From Anthracocystis setariae (taxonomy: Eukaryota; Basidiomycota; Ustilaginomycetes; Ustilaginales; Ustilaginaceae), in contig CAKMXJ010000001.1 of assembly GCA_928724745.1 (NCBI GenBank), positions 248,001-312,000 on the forward strand: a DNA stretch of 64,000 nucleotides, given 5' to 3'. Numbering within the stretch: the first letter of the stretch is position 1; every line of letters begins with the position of its first letter. Positions 17,045 through 27,781 of the stretch are shown piece after piece. Under the pieces are notes generated by a model. That model made no database searches. It was given only the letters and a program-made list of their open reading frames with translations, and was not told the DNA's origin. The translations under genes were made by a program, and so were the position numbers.

Positions 17045-19244
17045 TCTTTGGGCTAGACCAGAGTAGGGAGCTGGTTTGCTGGATGAGAAGAAAAGTGGAG
17101 AAAGCCGTTTGGAGATTTTGGGAATAGCATCGGAATTTCAATAATAATATATAATATCCGCACACAGTGAATTCCGCCGCGAGGTGCGAAGACCCTTCAC
17201 ACATGCGCAGGTCTTGGCAACAACTCATCATCACATGAAGCAATCCAACGCTCTCCAATCGACTTTGCACGCGGGTCAGCAACGGCTCAAGATGATCTGG
17301 AGCCTTGGTTAGCTTCACGTTGATCGTAGAAGCCGGTTGCTTCCGAGCGCAAACACTTGGCTCAAGGCAGACCAAAATTTTGGCAGCAAATGATGATCCA
17401 TGTGCATCGATGCACGTCGTCAAACTTGAAACCTCCTATTCTCGGAGAAGGCCGAAGCAAGCCTCGGATCGGGGAAGAGTTGGATCGGGGATCCGTCAAC
17501 CTCATCGGCTCCGATTTCAAGGATGTGGTCGTGAGCACTGTGCAAATAATCAACACTTCTGCATCATGGTTTTGTCGGAGCCGTGCACTGCTGCGGACCG
17601 TCCATACTGCAGTGTGCAGCAAGGAAAGTGACTCTTCCACGGATAGGCGATTCGATGCTCGGCTCGGCTCTTCCGCCCCCTTTCTTTCTACGCTACCGTG
17701 GGTGCCTTAAAATGAACTGGAATACAACTTTTAAAGTCGATACAGTATAAGTATTAGAGAACACCATACCGTGTTCACAGCCTACAAGGGTCCTCATCAA
17801 CTGTAGTGTCGAGTATAAAGGAATAGTTAACACGCATTTTCGTTTGAAGCGATTGGTTGAAATGTCGTTCAAATGGGCCTACGGCCGCTGCGATCGCGTT
17901 TTTTTTTCCGCAGTCTGGCTCGCATGCTTGATTAGCGCGGGGTGGTTTTGATTTTGGCGATTACAACATTCGAGTGCGGTGCGCCGGGGCGGTGCAGCAG
18001 TCTGTGGAGTTGAAGGCGAAATTTCATTTTTGAACCCTGGCGAGACGCACAGCGACCGTGCTTCTGCTGCAGCGTTCCTTGCCGTTTCCGCAGGTTCGGC
18101 AGTGTTGTTGGCTCGTGGTCCACTCGGCTTATCCAGTTCGATCGACGTTTCTACTGTATTTGGCTGTAAGCACTCTGCCATCACTGTACTGACAGCCTTC
18201 AAAGCTGCAACATGCACAAGGTCATCAGCCGCATCGTAGATTGTCTGGGCTTTGCAAACACTTTGAAGCACGGCAAAAAGCTTGAAGAGAAAGCAGAAAG
18301 AAAACATTACAAAAGACCATGATGGGAGCGGTGCAGCGCTTCTGTAGCCTTCATTCCTGGTAGAGTTGCAGCGATTTTTACGCCTTTCCTACGGGGTTTT
18401 GGTTTTTTTTTTTTTTTTCTATTTTGGCACCGCTGGACACCCAGCCAGTGTGTTGGGAGGGATCTCTCCATCGCAAGTCGGCATAGCCGCATGGCCGTTC
18501 AGTTTCGTCGATTCTTCAAACCCTTCGTTCAACCATCGCTGCTTACTGCCAAACCCTCTTTCCTTTGGTATTTTCCTGAATTTTGGTCTTTTTTGATTGC
18601 TTTGCTTTTCTGGCCAGGTCAGGTGTGTCTGGTATGCACTCTGCTTGTCATTACTAGAACAAGTCGCGCCCCTTTGCCTCTCGGTTGCGCAGCCTGTTGA
18701 AGTCACCAAACCACCGCCCGCTACAGTGCCGTATCTACGCTTGACTTTGCCGAGTAGGCGCCGCTACGTCGGGCTCTGCCTTACTGTTTTCTTGTCCAGC
18801 GAATTGACTTTGTAGCCGTGCAGTCTCACAGTCTCATCTTGTCAGGCAATGTAGCCAGTCCACAACCCCTTAGCTTGCCTTGTACTTGGCCGCTTGATTA
18901 CCTTGTCCCTTGCCCTTGTCACTACCAACCATCGGCTGAGCTGCACGTTTACCCTTCCGCCAGTCCCTTCCTTCTTGTTGTCATCCAGACCTTCATCTTG
19001 AAGCACAGCTGCTGTCTACGCCCAAGACCTACCTCGGTTTGACTCTCGTCCATCGGCAGTTACCTATCGAGGCTTTTCCTTGCGCTTTCGTAACTGGCTC
19101 GACTTGTCCGCGTATCGTCTTTTCAGCCTCAACTCGTCTTTCTGCTTCGGATCACTCGTCTCCTTTCTCATCTCGCATACTTCTCTCCCCGCTCAACCTC
19201 CGGTCCTTCCACATTTCAACTCGTCGGCCTCGTGCCCCCGCTCC
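16926..19244. other. Long intergenic region with GAA microsatellite
   Basis: This 2.3-kb region separates two divergent genes. It holds a (GAA)n repeat (about 17000-17043), a T run near 18402-18418, and TACAGTA/TACTGTA heptamers at 17741 and 18152. The last 400 bp are C/T-rich, like a leader for the GH16 gene. An open frame runs from 19080 in frame with that gene, but it lacks conserved features. No separate gene found. Confidence 0.5.
17000..17043. repeat. (GAA)n / (TTC)n microsatellite
   Basis: About 14 uninterrupted GAA units in the 5' leader region of the minus-strand SR-tail gene (TTC on its sense strand). Confidence 0.9.
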
Positions 19245-21113
19245 ATGAGTAACAACGGTGCGGATTACCGCAGCGTACCAGGTTCGCAGCAATCCAAGCC
19301 CTTGCCTTCGTACAAGCAGGTCTCCTATACACCTCCCGCTGCTCAGCTCCAACGTCCGGGTGTCCGCATCAACACTTCCATCCAACCCAACAACATGTCC
19401 AACTCCTTCTCTAGCGGCGAGAGTGGCGTCTCCCAACGCCTTCTTTCTCCCAGCGCAAACCCCCGCTCCTCTTCCAGGATCACCCCAACCACCAACCGTA
19501 GCGCCACCACCACCTCATCCGAGTCAGCCGCTGGCTACAAGTATGCCACCGGCCCAGCACAGCCTCTTTACAACGGTGCCGAGGACGATGATGATTTGCA
19601 CGACTGGAAAAAGGAGACCCACCGCACTGTCTTCTCCTGCCGTGGTATCACCAACGTCCTTACGCTCGCCTTACTCACCTCTGGTCTTCTAGCCCTCTTC
19701 GCTGGTTACCCCATCATTTCTCACTTTGAAAGAACTTTCGACGCTTCCACCAAGGGCGGTTACAATCTTGGCGGCACAAATGGCTCGGGTCAAGTTCCAG
19801 ATCTGCCTTTGTTCAGTCTTATCGACAGCGACACACCTCAGTCCGCTCTCACTCGCGTCTCACCCGCCGACGGCAATTCCTACCACCTCGTCTTCTCTGA
19901 CGAGTTCGAAGAGGAGGGCCGTACTTTCTGGCCCGGCGACGACCCCTTCTGGGAGGCCGTTGACCTCTACTACGGCGCCACCGGCGATTACGAGTACTAT
20001 TCGCCTGAAGCCGTCAACACGACCGGAGGTGCCCTCACCATCACCATGACACAGAAGGTCACTCACAATCTCAACTTCCAATCCGGCATGGTTCAGTCCT
20101 GGAACAAGTTTTGCTTCCAGGGCGGTTACATTGAATTCTCCATGCGAATGCCCGGTAGTCCCCAGAGCTCTGGCTACTGGCCCGGTCTCTGGCTCATGGG
20201 CAATCTCGCTCGTCCCGGTTATGCCGGCTCGACCGATGGCATGTGGCCCTACTCGTATTCCAGCTGCGATACTGGAATCCTCCGTAATCAGACTTTCGTC
20301 AACGGCACTGGTCCCATCGGCGCTACCCAGTCCCAAGGTACCTACGCTGTTGGTGGTCAGATCTCTTTCCTTTCGGGCATGCGTTCCCCATCTTGCACTT
20401 GCCCAGGAGAGGACCATCCTGGTCCCAACGTCAATGTCGCCCGTTCCTCACCGGAGTTGGACATCCTCGAGGCCCAGATCCAGAACCACGGTGGTGTATC
20501 GCACGGTTACGCATCTCAGTCCTACCAGATCGCCCCCTTTGACCTCAATTACGAATGGGTCAACACCACCAACGCCGCCAGAGTCTACAACGAGGATCTG
20601 ACTCAGATCAACTCGTACAAGGGCAACGTCTACCAGGAAGCCGTCTCTGCACTCACCCAGATCCCTGACACCGGCTACGTCGACAGCTCCAACGCTTTCT
20701 TAACGTACGGTGTCGAATATCACCCGGATTGGAACGAGAACGGCGGCGGATCGATCACGTGGTATGTCAATGGCAAACCTTCGTGGTCGGTTAATGGCAA
20801 CGCAATGCTTGCCAACCCGCCCATGGACATTGGCCCGCGCATCATCACGGTCGAACCCATGTCGATCATCATGAACTTGGGCATGTCGCCCACTTTCCAG
20901 TACGTCAACTTTGAGACTCTCACATTCCCTGCAACCATGTCGGTCGACTATGTGCGCGTCTACCAGATGGATGGTCAATCTGACCGCATCTCGTGCGACC
21001 CAGCTGACCATCCCACAGCTCAGTACATTCAGAACCACATGGATTTGTACACCAACCCTAACTACACCGTCTACCCGCACAAGTGGCCCAAGAACAGGCT
21101 CACCGGCTGCTGA
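19245..21113 (+). CDS. GH16 type II membrane protein (Kre6/Skn1-like, beta-1,6-glucan assembly)
   Basis: 622 residues from the ATG at 19245 (MSNNGADYRSVPGS). A Ser/Thr/Pro-rich cytoplasmic tail of about 135 residues is followed by one membrane anchor (NVLTLALLTSGLLALFAGYP) and a lumenal GH16-fold domain. The active-site strand ELDILEAQ has Glu at about 404, Asp at 406 and Glu at 409, matching the Kre6/Skn1 form of the GH16 E-x-D-x-x-E motif. Several N-glycosylation sequons (NTT, NGT, NQT) lie in the lumenal part. Family members act in the ER-Golgi or at the plasma membrane and are needed for cell-wall beta-1,6-glucan. The frame is open upstream to 19080 and would add 55 residues including an odd hydrophobic stretch, so the internal ATG is preferred. 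The gene is intronless and convergent with adenosine kinase. Confidence 0.92.
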   Translation: MSNNGADYRSVPGSQQSKPLPSYKQVSYTPPAAQLQRPGVRINTSIQPNNMSNSFSSGESGVSQRLLSPSANPRSSSRITPTTNRSATTTSSESAAGYKYATGPAQPLYNGAEDDDDLHDWKKETHRTVFSCRGITNVLTLALLTSGLLALFAGYPIISHFERTFDASTKGGYNLGGTNGSGQVPDLPLFSLIDSDTPQSALTRVSPADGNSYHLVFSDEFEEEGRTFWPGDDPFWEAVDLYYGATGDYEYYSPEAVNTTGGALTITMTQKVTHNLNFQSGMVQSWNKFCFQGGYIEFSMRMPGSPQSSGYWPGLWLMGNLARPGYAGSTDGMWPYSYSSCDTGILRNQTFVNGTGPIGATQSQGTYAVGGQISFLSGMRSPSCTCPGEDHPGPNVNVARSSPELDILEAQIQNHGGVSHGYASQSYQIAPFDLNYEWVNTTNAARVYNEDLTQINSYKGNVYQEAVSALTQIPDTGYVDSSNAFLTYGVEYHPDWNENGGGSITWYVNGKPSWSVNGNAMLANPPMDIGPRIITVEPMSIIMNLGMSPTFQYVNFETLTFPATMSVDYVRVYQMDGQSDRISCDPADHPTAQYIQNHMDLYTNPNYTVYPHKWPKNRLTGC

Positions 21114-21622
21114 GCTGGCTGTACATATCACCATCGATCGTACTTTTTCTTCTCTGGACAATGCCTTTCACCTCTTTTTGACGTTTGAAAACAGCATGGA
21201 CCCTCGATTTGTCATTTTTCCATGTTGCCACCACTGCTGCACACACACACACACTTTTTCCATCCTCATGCTCAATTTTTCTCGGCTCTGTATTTGTACA
21301 CCCTCTCACACCGCAGCAATCCGTTCGTCGACTCTTTGGTGTTGGTGAAATCGTGAGTAAGATGGGATGCTGGGCGAGGTGTGTGTGTGTGTGTGTGTGT
21401 TTTGTTTAGCAAGATGATTGGAATATGAAAATTGTGTATTACGGGAATGTGTACTGGGTAGAGGGAAGGAAAGAGAGAGAGAGGGGGTATGTTGAAAGCC
21501 CGCAGAAAGCGATTTTGATCTTGGAGACGAGACGGAGCTGGTAGGGAGGGGAGGGGCTATGTTGAAAACGAAGCGTCTAACGCTAGACATTGTCGGATGT
21601 TGAGAGGGGGGGGGGAGAGACT
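21114..21622. other. Convergent 3' region with dinucleotide repeats
   Basis: The 510 bp between the stop codons of the GH16 gene and adenosine kinase contain a short CA repeat (about 21239-21254), a GT repeat (about 21380-21400), a GA tract and a G run near 21606. No gene seen. Confidence 0.6.
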
Positions 21623-22660
21623 TTAGAGAACGTTTTCCTTGGGGAATTTAAGGATGGGACCGACCTGACCGATGCACATGCCGCCGAGTTTGTGGCCGAC
21701 AGTGATAGCGTCGTCGATGTTCTTGCCGAGAACAAGCGCACCGACGACACCGCCTGCGAAGGCGTCACCGGCACCGTTGGTGTCGACGATATCGGCAGGG
21801 TTGATCTTGGGAGTCTCGTGAACGTACTGCTGCTTGTCGCCGCGCTTGGCGACGATGGTAGGCTGCGAACCGTTGGTGATGATCACCGTGCGTTGTTGAG
21901 CCTTGGGAGTGGCCGCCTTGTAGTCGGCGATGGCTTGGGCGATGACCTTGAGATCCTTGGACTCGAGGTTGTGTGCCTGTGCCCAAGCTTCCGCCTCGGT
22001 CTCGTTACCGAAGATGACATCGGCGAAGGGAACCACCTGGTCGACCTGTGCGGTGAAGAACTGAGGGATGAAAGGTGCCGACAGGTTCATGGTGAACGAA
22101 ACATCACGTGCCTTGGCCTCGTGAGCGAGAACGAGCGCAGACTCGACACCGTGCGTCAGGAAGAAGCCACCAAGGTAGAAGATCTTGGCGTCCTTGATGG
22201 CGCTCTGAGCCTCAGCAGTCTCGAGGTGCGACTTGGAGAACTTCTCGGCAGCACCGAGGTTGGTGCAGAGCGAACGGTTGTGACCCGTGATGACAACTGC
22301 ACACGAACCAGTTGGCTGGTCGTCAGAGAACTGGTAGATCGACTTGAGACCCTCCTTGTCGTTGGCAGCCTGCAGCTGCTTGGCAAGGTCGTCCTTACCA
22401 ACACAGCCAAGGTAAGCGGTTGAGTTGGGTGGCAGAACGTACTGAGCGCAACGAGCGGCGTTCTGAGCAGCGCCACCAGCAACGTAAGTCACATCGTAGT
22501 TGTCAACGATGTCCTTGTAGATGGCGAGCTGCTTCTCGTCGGCGAGAACGGCATCGTTGGGCTTGAGGTTGTACTTCTCGAGCATAGCCTCGCCGTTGCG
22601 GATCTGCATGTCGAGCAGCGGGTTGCCGAGGGCAACGAGTTCAAAGTTTCCGCCAGCCAT
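21623..22660 (-). CDS. ado1: Adenosine kinase
   Basis: Phosphorylates adenosine to AMP, which recycles adenosine from the methylation cycle. At 345 residues it is the standard length of eukaryotic adenosine kinase. It opens MAGGNFELVALGNPLLDMQ, with the family's GNPLLD substrate-lid motif. It carries the PfkB signature near the C terminus, DTNGAGDAFAGG, with the catalytic Asp at about residue 299. The start at 22660 fits the family N terminus, and no intron is present in the coding part. The gene is divergent from the Rad5-type gene, 770 bp apart. Confidence 0.95.
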   Translation of the reverse strand: MAGGNFELVALGNPLLDMQIRNGEAMLEKYNLKPNDAVLADEKQLAIYKDIVDNYDVTYVAGGAAQNAARCAQYVLPPNSTAYLGCVGKDDLAKQLQAANDKEGLKSIYQFSDDQPTGSCAVVITGHNRSLCTNLGAAEKFSKSHLETAEAQSAIKDAKIFYLGGFFLTHGVESALVLAHEAKARDVSFTMNLSAPFIPQFFTAQVDQVVPFADVIFGNETEAEAWAQAHNLESKDLKVIAQAIADYKAATPKAQQRTVIITNGSQPTIVAKRGDKQQYVHETPKINPADIVDTNGAGDAFAGGVVGALVLGKNIDDAITVGHKLGGMCIGQVGPILKFPKENVL

Positions 22661-23034
22661 CTTGGATGATGTTTATGGAATCCGATCACAATCGAAAGAA
22701 AGGTGGTGTGGGGAAGGGAAGAACTAAAGCAGATCGGCAGCCACAAAGCTGTACGATGGTTCGGCTTGCTCCGCGGTGTTCTGCAGGCCAAGTGGGTCAG
22801 TCCAACAACGCAAAACAGAAAGCACGCATCGTTGCAACTTACATTTGGCTAGCTCGGCGTATCGAAAACGTGGTGCAACCGCAGACAGTCCAAGAATTTT
22901 GTTCTTTCTTTCTACAAAATACTACGGCTTAGAAAGGCACGAGCCATGCCTTCTCTCCCGACCTTTTTCTTTTTTTTTTTTCCTTCGATTTGTACTGTAG
23001 TTGATTTTTGAAAAAGCCTAGGCATCGGTGATTC

Positions 23035-23068
<34 letters not shown>

Positions 23069-23430
23069 GGTTAAGGCAAATCGGGCAGATCTTGAACCAA
23101 GCTGGCCGCGTGCTGCCTGCCACTTTACGCGAGTCCCTTGCCAAGTCGCGTGTCAGTTTGTCAGCCGTATGCAAAGCGAAGCAGCAACTTCTTGACGTTC
23201 GGTTTTGTGCTGAGTGTTGGTTCAAACTGCTCAGTTTCAGTGGCGTGAAGCGTAATTTTGACCTCCAGAGAGCTGCTTCTGTTGGCCGTCTCAACTCATC
23301 GGAGCATCCAATCAACTTTACACGACAGCGTCCCAACCATCAGTACACATCGGATGTGCCGCTAGTTTCGTCACAGCTCGCCGCCAATAGTTCGGCGCAG
23401 CTCGAGTCTTTCGCGAGGTCATTGGCAGTC
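22661..23430. other. Divergent promoter region, adenosine kinase / rad5
   Basis: Shared upstream region of two divergent genes. It holds a T run (about 22969-22981), one TACTGTA (22993-22999) and a CTG repeat (23037-23068). The frame of the downstream gene is open back to about 23035 but contains no ATG before 23431. Confidence 0.55.
23037..23068. repeat. (CTG)n trinucleotide repeat
   Basis: About ten CTG units roughly 360 bp upstream of the rad5-type ATG. It is in frame with that gene but lies before its first ATG, so it is probably leader sequence. Confidence 0.9.
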
Positions 23431-26400
23431 ATGACTTCACAGTCGAGCGCTGATCCTCACTCGCAGCCGTCTCGTGATTTCTTCGCCTCGTCTCCCTTGG
23501 CCACACCCTCTTCTCCGGTCAAAGCGGCATCCAGTCAGGTTCAGATCAGCGACGATGAACCGCCAATCGATACCATCGTCGACCCGCCTTCGGAGGCAGC
23601 CGAGCAAGGCCAGAGCCAGGACCACGATGACGACGGACGATCCGAAGATTTTAGCATCGTAGGTTCGAGTGCTGCAGCTGACTCGTTCCGCAGACAGCAG
23701 CCGAGAAGGGCAGCCGTGCAAAATGCCAAGCCCCTCTTCCTCATGGACGAGGACGACGATATGGTCGATTCAGCGGGAGAAGACGAAGGAGCCGACTTCT
23801 TCTCCACTCAGCCTCAGAACGAAGCAAGACCGACGAAACGCTCCAAACCGACTAGCGATGATGACGACTTCACCCTCAGTGTCGATGCCCAGGGCGACTA
23901 TGCCTCTTCGTCCTCAAATCGACATTCCTCCCCTCCTGGATCCGACCGCAAGACCCTGATACCAACTAATGGCCCCAACGCAGCAAATGGAGAAGCGAAA
24001 AGGTTGAAGAAGTCGTCACCATCGCCACTCAATGAGGCTCGCAGCAAACCTCCGCGCTCACCCACCCCAGATCCTCGACTCCGGCACGATGCATTCGATC
24101 GTCGCTACCTCGGCACCTTCGTCCTTTCGGCATGGTCCCTCTCCAAAGGCTCATCCTATGTCAAACCCGGCGATGCAGTGCGCATCTTTCGGCCTCGCAA
24201 AAAGTCCACTGCTGCCGAAATTGCTGCCAAATCTACTTCCTCCAAACTCACAAGCGGTACAAAGAAAGCCAAGCAGACCACGCTTAATTTCAGTGGGGCT
24301 TCAGGCGGTTCGTCCAGCTTTTTCGGTTCAAAGCAAAAATCGAAAGAGAAGGAAGACTTCATCGTTCGTTTCAGTAACATGCGTGGCTTTGAAGTGGGTA
24401 GACTGCCGCTAGAGGTTGCGACTTGGATGTCCAAACTGATCGACTCGCAGATTGCCGAGTTCGAAGGCGTCGTTGTGGATTGTCCGTCGTCACTGACAGT
24501 GGGCTGCGACATCATCCTGCAGGTTAAGGCATACATCAAGTTTGATGCCTTCTTTTTATCCTTGCTCTCATACAAATCAGGAGGTGGTGGCTTCGATGAG
24601 CAAAACGACGGCCTGCGCCCAGAGACGGCAGAATCAGATTTCGAAAAGACGTTGCGCGAACGAAAGATTAGCTTGCTTCGCATGTTCAGGGTATGCGATC
24701 TGAAGCCGAGCCTCAGTAATTCCATTCTCAAGACGCATAAAGCGACGGATGACTTCTCAAGCGAAGCCATGCTTGATCAATACGGCGGGGACATTGAATC
24801 ATCAGTCAAACCAGCAGCGAATGATGCATCCATGAACTCGCACACAAGCTCACACTTGTCACCAGCCGGGGGAAAAGCTGCGACTAGTGCCATTGTTGTC
24901 GACGGCGGCGGTGACAGCCCTGTAGAAGAGGGCATTGTCGAGCAACTTCAAAAGGCTGCGCAACAGACAGACGGCGATGCCGATGCGGAAGAGAACGATG
25001 GCACCGAGCTCAATGTCAACGAGCTCGATGAAGTTTACCGTAAGGCTCAAGCCAACGATGCTCATCTGCCAGAAGTCGAACCGCCAGAGTCCTTCCTTCT
25101 CACTCTCCGACCTTATCAGAAGCAGGCACTGGGGTGGATGAAGAACATGGAAAAGGCGCCTGGTCACACTTGTTCCAGTCAAGAAGTCGGTTCCACTCAG
25201 CAGAACGGTGAAAGGAGTCTGTCGCTACATCCCTTGTGGGAAGAGTACGAGTTTCCACTCGATTACGACAATCCCGAAGCGAACGAGCGACTCGTTTTGA
25301 GCCCCACGCGCATGTTCTACTTCAATCCGTACACCGGCGATCTGAGCCTCGACTTCCAGAGGGCTAGCAAAGGATCGAGAGGCGGAATTCTGGCTGACGA
25401 GATGGGTCTGGGTAAGACGATCATGGTAGCCAGTCTGTTGCATGCCAATCGCACGTCTGATCCTGGCGAGGAGAGCGAACTTGATGATGATGCTTTGGAT
25501 GCCGATGGGGATGGATTCAAACGCAAAGGCTCGGCCAAGCAGACCTCGCTTGCATCTGCATTTGCCGCTTCGACCTCGAGCGGAGATCAGCGCAGAGCCC
25601 TTCTGAAAGCCTCGGTCTCGAAAGGCAGGGCTTCCCTCGTCATCGCTCCCATGTCCCTCATCGGTCAGTGGCGTGATGAACTTATCCGTGCTTCTGCACC
25701 TGGATCGTTGACTCCGGTTCTGTACTATGCAGACACCAAAGGGGATCTGCTAGCGCAGTTGGAGTCCGGCAAAGTCGATGTTGTCATCACCTCTTACGGC
25801 ACGCTAGTAACCGAGTATCGTCGATTCCTCGATGGAGGAGGGGCGTCCAATCGTCACCTCTCGTACACGGCACCCCTCTACTGCATCGATTGGTTGCGTG
25901 TCATCCTCGATGAAGCACACAATATCAAGAACCGTTCCACCATGAACGCCCGCGCTTGCTGCGACCTCGTCTCCCGTCGAAGATGGGCGCTCACCGGCAC
26001 ACCCATTATCAACCGACTCACCGACCTCTTCTCGCTGCTCAAGTTCCTCCGCGTTGAACCGTGGGGTGATTTCTCGTTCTTCAACAGCTTCGTCTGTAAG
26101 CCTTTCCAAGCCAAGAGCACCAAGGCGTTGGATGTGGTGCAAGTGATCTTGGAAAGTGTCTTGTTGAGGAGAGAGAAACGGATGAAGGACAAGGATGGCA
26201 AGCCGATCGTGCAGTTGCCGCCCAAAACGATCGAGGTGAGGGAGTTGGAGTTCACCGAGCTCGAGAGGAAGATCTACGATAATGTCTATCGAAGAGCGTA
26301 TCTGCAGTTTGCGCATCTTAAGGCGAATGGTACGGTGACGAGGAATTTCTCGGTGATCTTCAGTGTGCTTATGCGGCTTAGACAAGCGGTTTGTCACCCC

Positions 26401-27543
26401 GCGCTGGTGCTCAAGGCGAGCAAGGCGAAGGCCAAGCGGATAGAGAACGGGAACGCGGCCGGTAAGGACGGGAAGGATGAGATGGTGGATGGTGGGGTAG
26501 GTGAGGACGATGTGGATGCGGCAGAATTCGACCAGGATGGTGAGGATGCTACGCCGGGTACTCAGGACCTGCGAGAGTTGGTCGCGCAATTCCAATCCTC
26601 CACGGACACCGAGGAGGGCGCCGAGAGCTACTCGAAGCAAACTGTCGAGCGCCTCATCGCTGAAACTCACGGTACAGCTTGCGATGGTGAGGTTGAAACC
26701 GAATGTCCAGTGTGTTTCGAGGATCCGCAGATTGCACCGTGCTATCTGCCACGATGCATGCATTCCGCGTGCAAGACTTGTCTCACTGACTACATTCGGC
26801 AGTGCAAAGACAAGGGTGAAGACGGATGCTGTCCGACGTGCAGGACGGGACCGGTGGAAGAGACGGATCTGATCCAAGTGATTCGAACACGACCTCTTCC
26901 CGCTGTGGGTGGTGAAGCTGACGCAGATCCATCTACCCTGGCAACCAACCATGCGCTTGGCGCAGTACCATCTACGATCTACGTCCGAAACAACGTGAGA
27001 TCCTCGACCAAGGTCAGTGCGCTCATCGACCACCTCAACACCATCCGCTCCACCGAGGGCGCCTTCAAAGGCGTCATCTTCTCGCAATTCACCTCCTTCC
27101 TCGACCTTCTCGAACCCATCCTCTCTCGCTACCGTTTCCGATTTCTCCGCCTGGACGGCTCGACGCCGCAGAAAACGCGAGAAAAGCTGCTCGTCGAATT
27201 CCAAACGCCCACCACCTCGGAAACGCTCCTCTTCCTCATCTCACTCAAAGCCGGCGGCGTCGGTCTCAACCTCACCGCCGCCAACAAGATCTGGCTGCTG
27301 GATTTCTGGTGGAACTCGAGCATCGAAAACCAAGCCATCGACCGAATCCATCGTCTCGGTCAAACCAAACCCGTCAGCGTCTTCAGATACCTCGTCAAGC
27401 ACAGCATCGAAAATCGCATCCTCCTCATCCAAAAACGCAAAGACATGCTCATCAAACACGCCTTAAAACACGACCCATCCGCAGACAACCACAACGCCAA
27501 CAGCGAAACCCTCGAAAACTTAGAGCTGCTCTTCGGCGATTAA
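23431..27543 (+). CDS. rad5: Rad5-type SNF2 translocase with HIRAN and RING domains
   Basis: 1370 residues from the first in-frame ATG (MTSQSSADPHSQPSRDFF). A disordered N terminus rich in Asp/Ser runs to about 220. A HIRAN domain follows at about 220-375 (YLGTFVLSAWSLSKGSSYV onward), with an insert. The SNF2 ATPase has Walker A DEMGLGKT (Lys about 662) and DEAH starting at about 827. A C3HC4-type RING finger, CPVCFEDPQIAPCYL...CPTC, is nested between the helicase halves at about 1092-1140. The C-terminal helicase domain contains the LSLKAGGVGLNL-type and QAIDRIHRLGQ motifs. This nested order marks the Rad5/HLTF/SHPRH group. With Ubc13-Mms2 they polyubiquitinate PCNA and remodel stalled forks for error-free damage tolerance. 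No intron. The gene is convergent with the JmjC gene, 238 bp apart. Confidence 0.95.
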   Translation: MTSQSSADPHSQPSRDFFASSPLATPSSPVKAASSQVQISDDEPPIDTIVDPPSEAAEQGQSQDHDDDGRSEDFSIVGSSAAADSFRRQQPRRAAVQNAKPLFLMDEDDDMVDSAGEDEGADFFSTQPQNEARPTKRSKPTSDDDDFTLSVDAQGDYASSSSNRHSSPPGSDRKTLIPTNGPNAANGEAKRLKKSSPSPLNEARSKPPRSPTPDPRLRHDAFDRRYLGTFVLSAWSLSKGSSYVKPGDAVRIFRPRKKSTAAEIAAKSTSSKLTSGTKKAKQTTLNFSGASGGSSSFFGSKQKSKEKEDFIVRFSNMRGFEVGRLPLEVATWMSKLIDSQIAEFEGVVVDCPSSLTVGCDIILQVKAYIKFDAFFLSLLSYKSGGGGFDEQNDGLRPETAESDFEKTLRERKISLLRMFRVCDLKPSLSNSILKTHKATDDFSSEAMLDQYGGDIESSVKPAANDASMNSHTSSHLSPAGGKAATSAIVVDGGGDSPVEEGIVEQLQKAAQQTDGDADAEENDGTELNVNELDEVYRKAQANDAHLPEVEPPESFLLTLRPYQKQALGWMKNMEKAPGHTCSSQEVGSTQQNGERSLSLHPLWEEYEFPLDYDNPEANERLVLSPTRMFYFNPYTGDLSLDFQRASKGSRGGILADEMGLGKTIMVASLLHANRTSDPGEESELDDDALDADGDGFKRKGSAKQTSLASAFAASTSSGDQRRALLKASVSKGRASLVIAPMSLIGQWRDELIRASAPGSLTPVLYYADTKGDLLAQLESGKVDVVITSYGTLVTEYRRFLDGGGASNRHLSYTAPLYCIDWLRVILDEAHNIKNRSTMNARACCDLVSRRRWALTGTPIINRLTDLFSLLKFLRVEPWGDFSFFNSFVCKPFQAKSTKALDVVQVILESVLLRREKRMKDKDGKPIVQLPPKTIEVRELEFTELERKIYDNVYRRAYLQFAHLKANGTVTRNFSVIFSVLMRLRQAVCHPALVLKASKAKAKRIENGNAAGKDGKDEMVDGGVGEDDVDAAEFDQDGEDATPGTQDLRELVAQFQSSTDTEEGAESYSKQTVERLIAETHGTACDGEVETECPVCFEDPQIAPCYLPRCMHSACKTCLTDYIRQCKDKGEDGCCPTCRTGPVEETDLIQVIRTRPLPAVGGEADADPSTLATNHALGAVPSTIYVRNNVRSSTKVSALIDHLNTIRSTEGAFKGVIFSQFTSFLDLLEPILSRYRFRFLRLDGSTPQKTREKLLVEFQTPTTSETLLFLISLKAGGVGLNLTAANKIWLLDFWWNSSIENQAIDRIHRLGQTKPVSVFRYLVKHSIENRILLIQKRKDMLIKHALKHDPSADNHNANSETLENLELLFGD

Positions 27544-27781
27544 ACTCAGCTTCCCCATCCCAAATAAAAAGCACTCTTCCAATAACACCTACCAGAGATA
27601 ACGCATGCACATCATACTACAATGGACGGAACTGTATACTCTTCTCCCGGAGACATGCCAAGGAGCGTGAAACATGTGGGCGAAGGTAGGTTAAAGCAAT
27701 CGAATCCAGAGAAAACCGTCTCGAAGAATGTATCTATGTCACAAATGAGGAATGACGCCTCGAAAGCTGTCGGTGGCTGCG

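Noticed and set aside
16926..17423. N-terminal extension of the SR-tail protein
   Set aside because: It depends on translating a TTC microsatellite as poly-Phe; the ATG at 16925 starts protein-like sequence.
19080..19244. Upstream in-frame extension of the GH16 protein
   Set aside because: It would add an unexpected hydrophobic segment before a cytoplasmic tail; the ATG at 19245 gives the usual family layout.
23035..23430. N-terminal extension of the rad5-type protein
   Set aside because: No ATG before 23431; the extension begins in a CTG repeat and shows no conserved sequence.
25804..27204. 466-codon minus-strand frame inside the rad5-type gene
   Set aside because: Antisense shadow; the plus strand carries helicase and RING motifs over the same bases.
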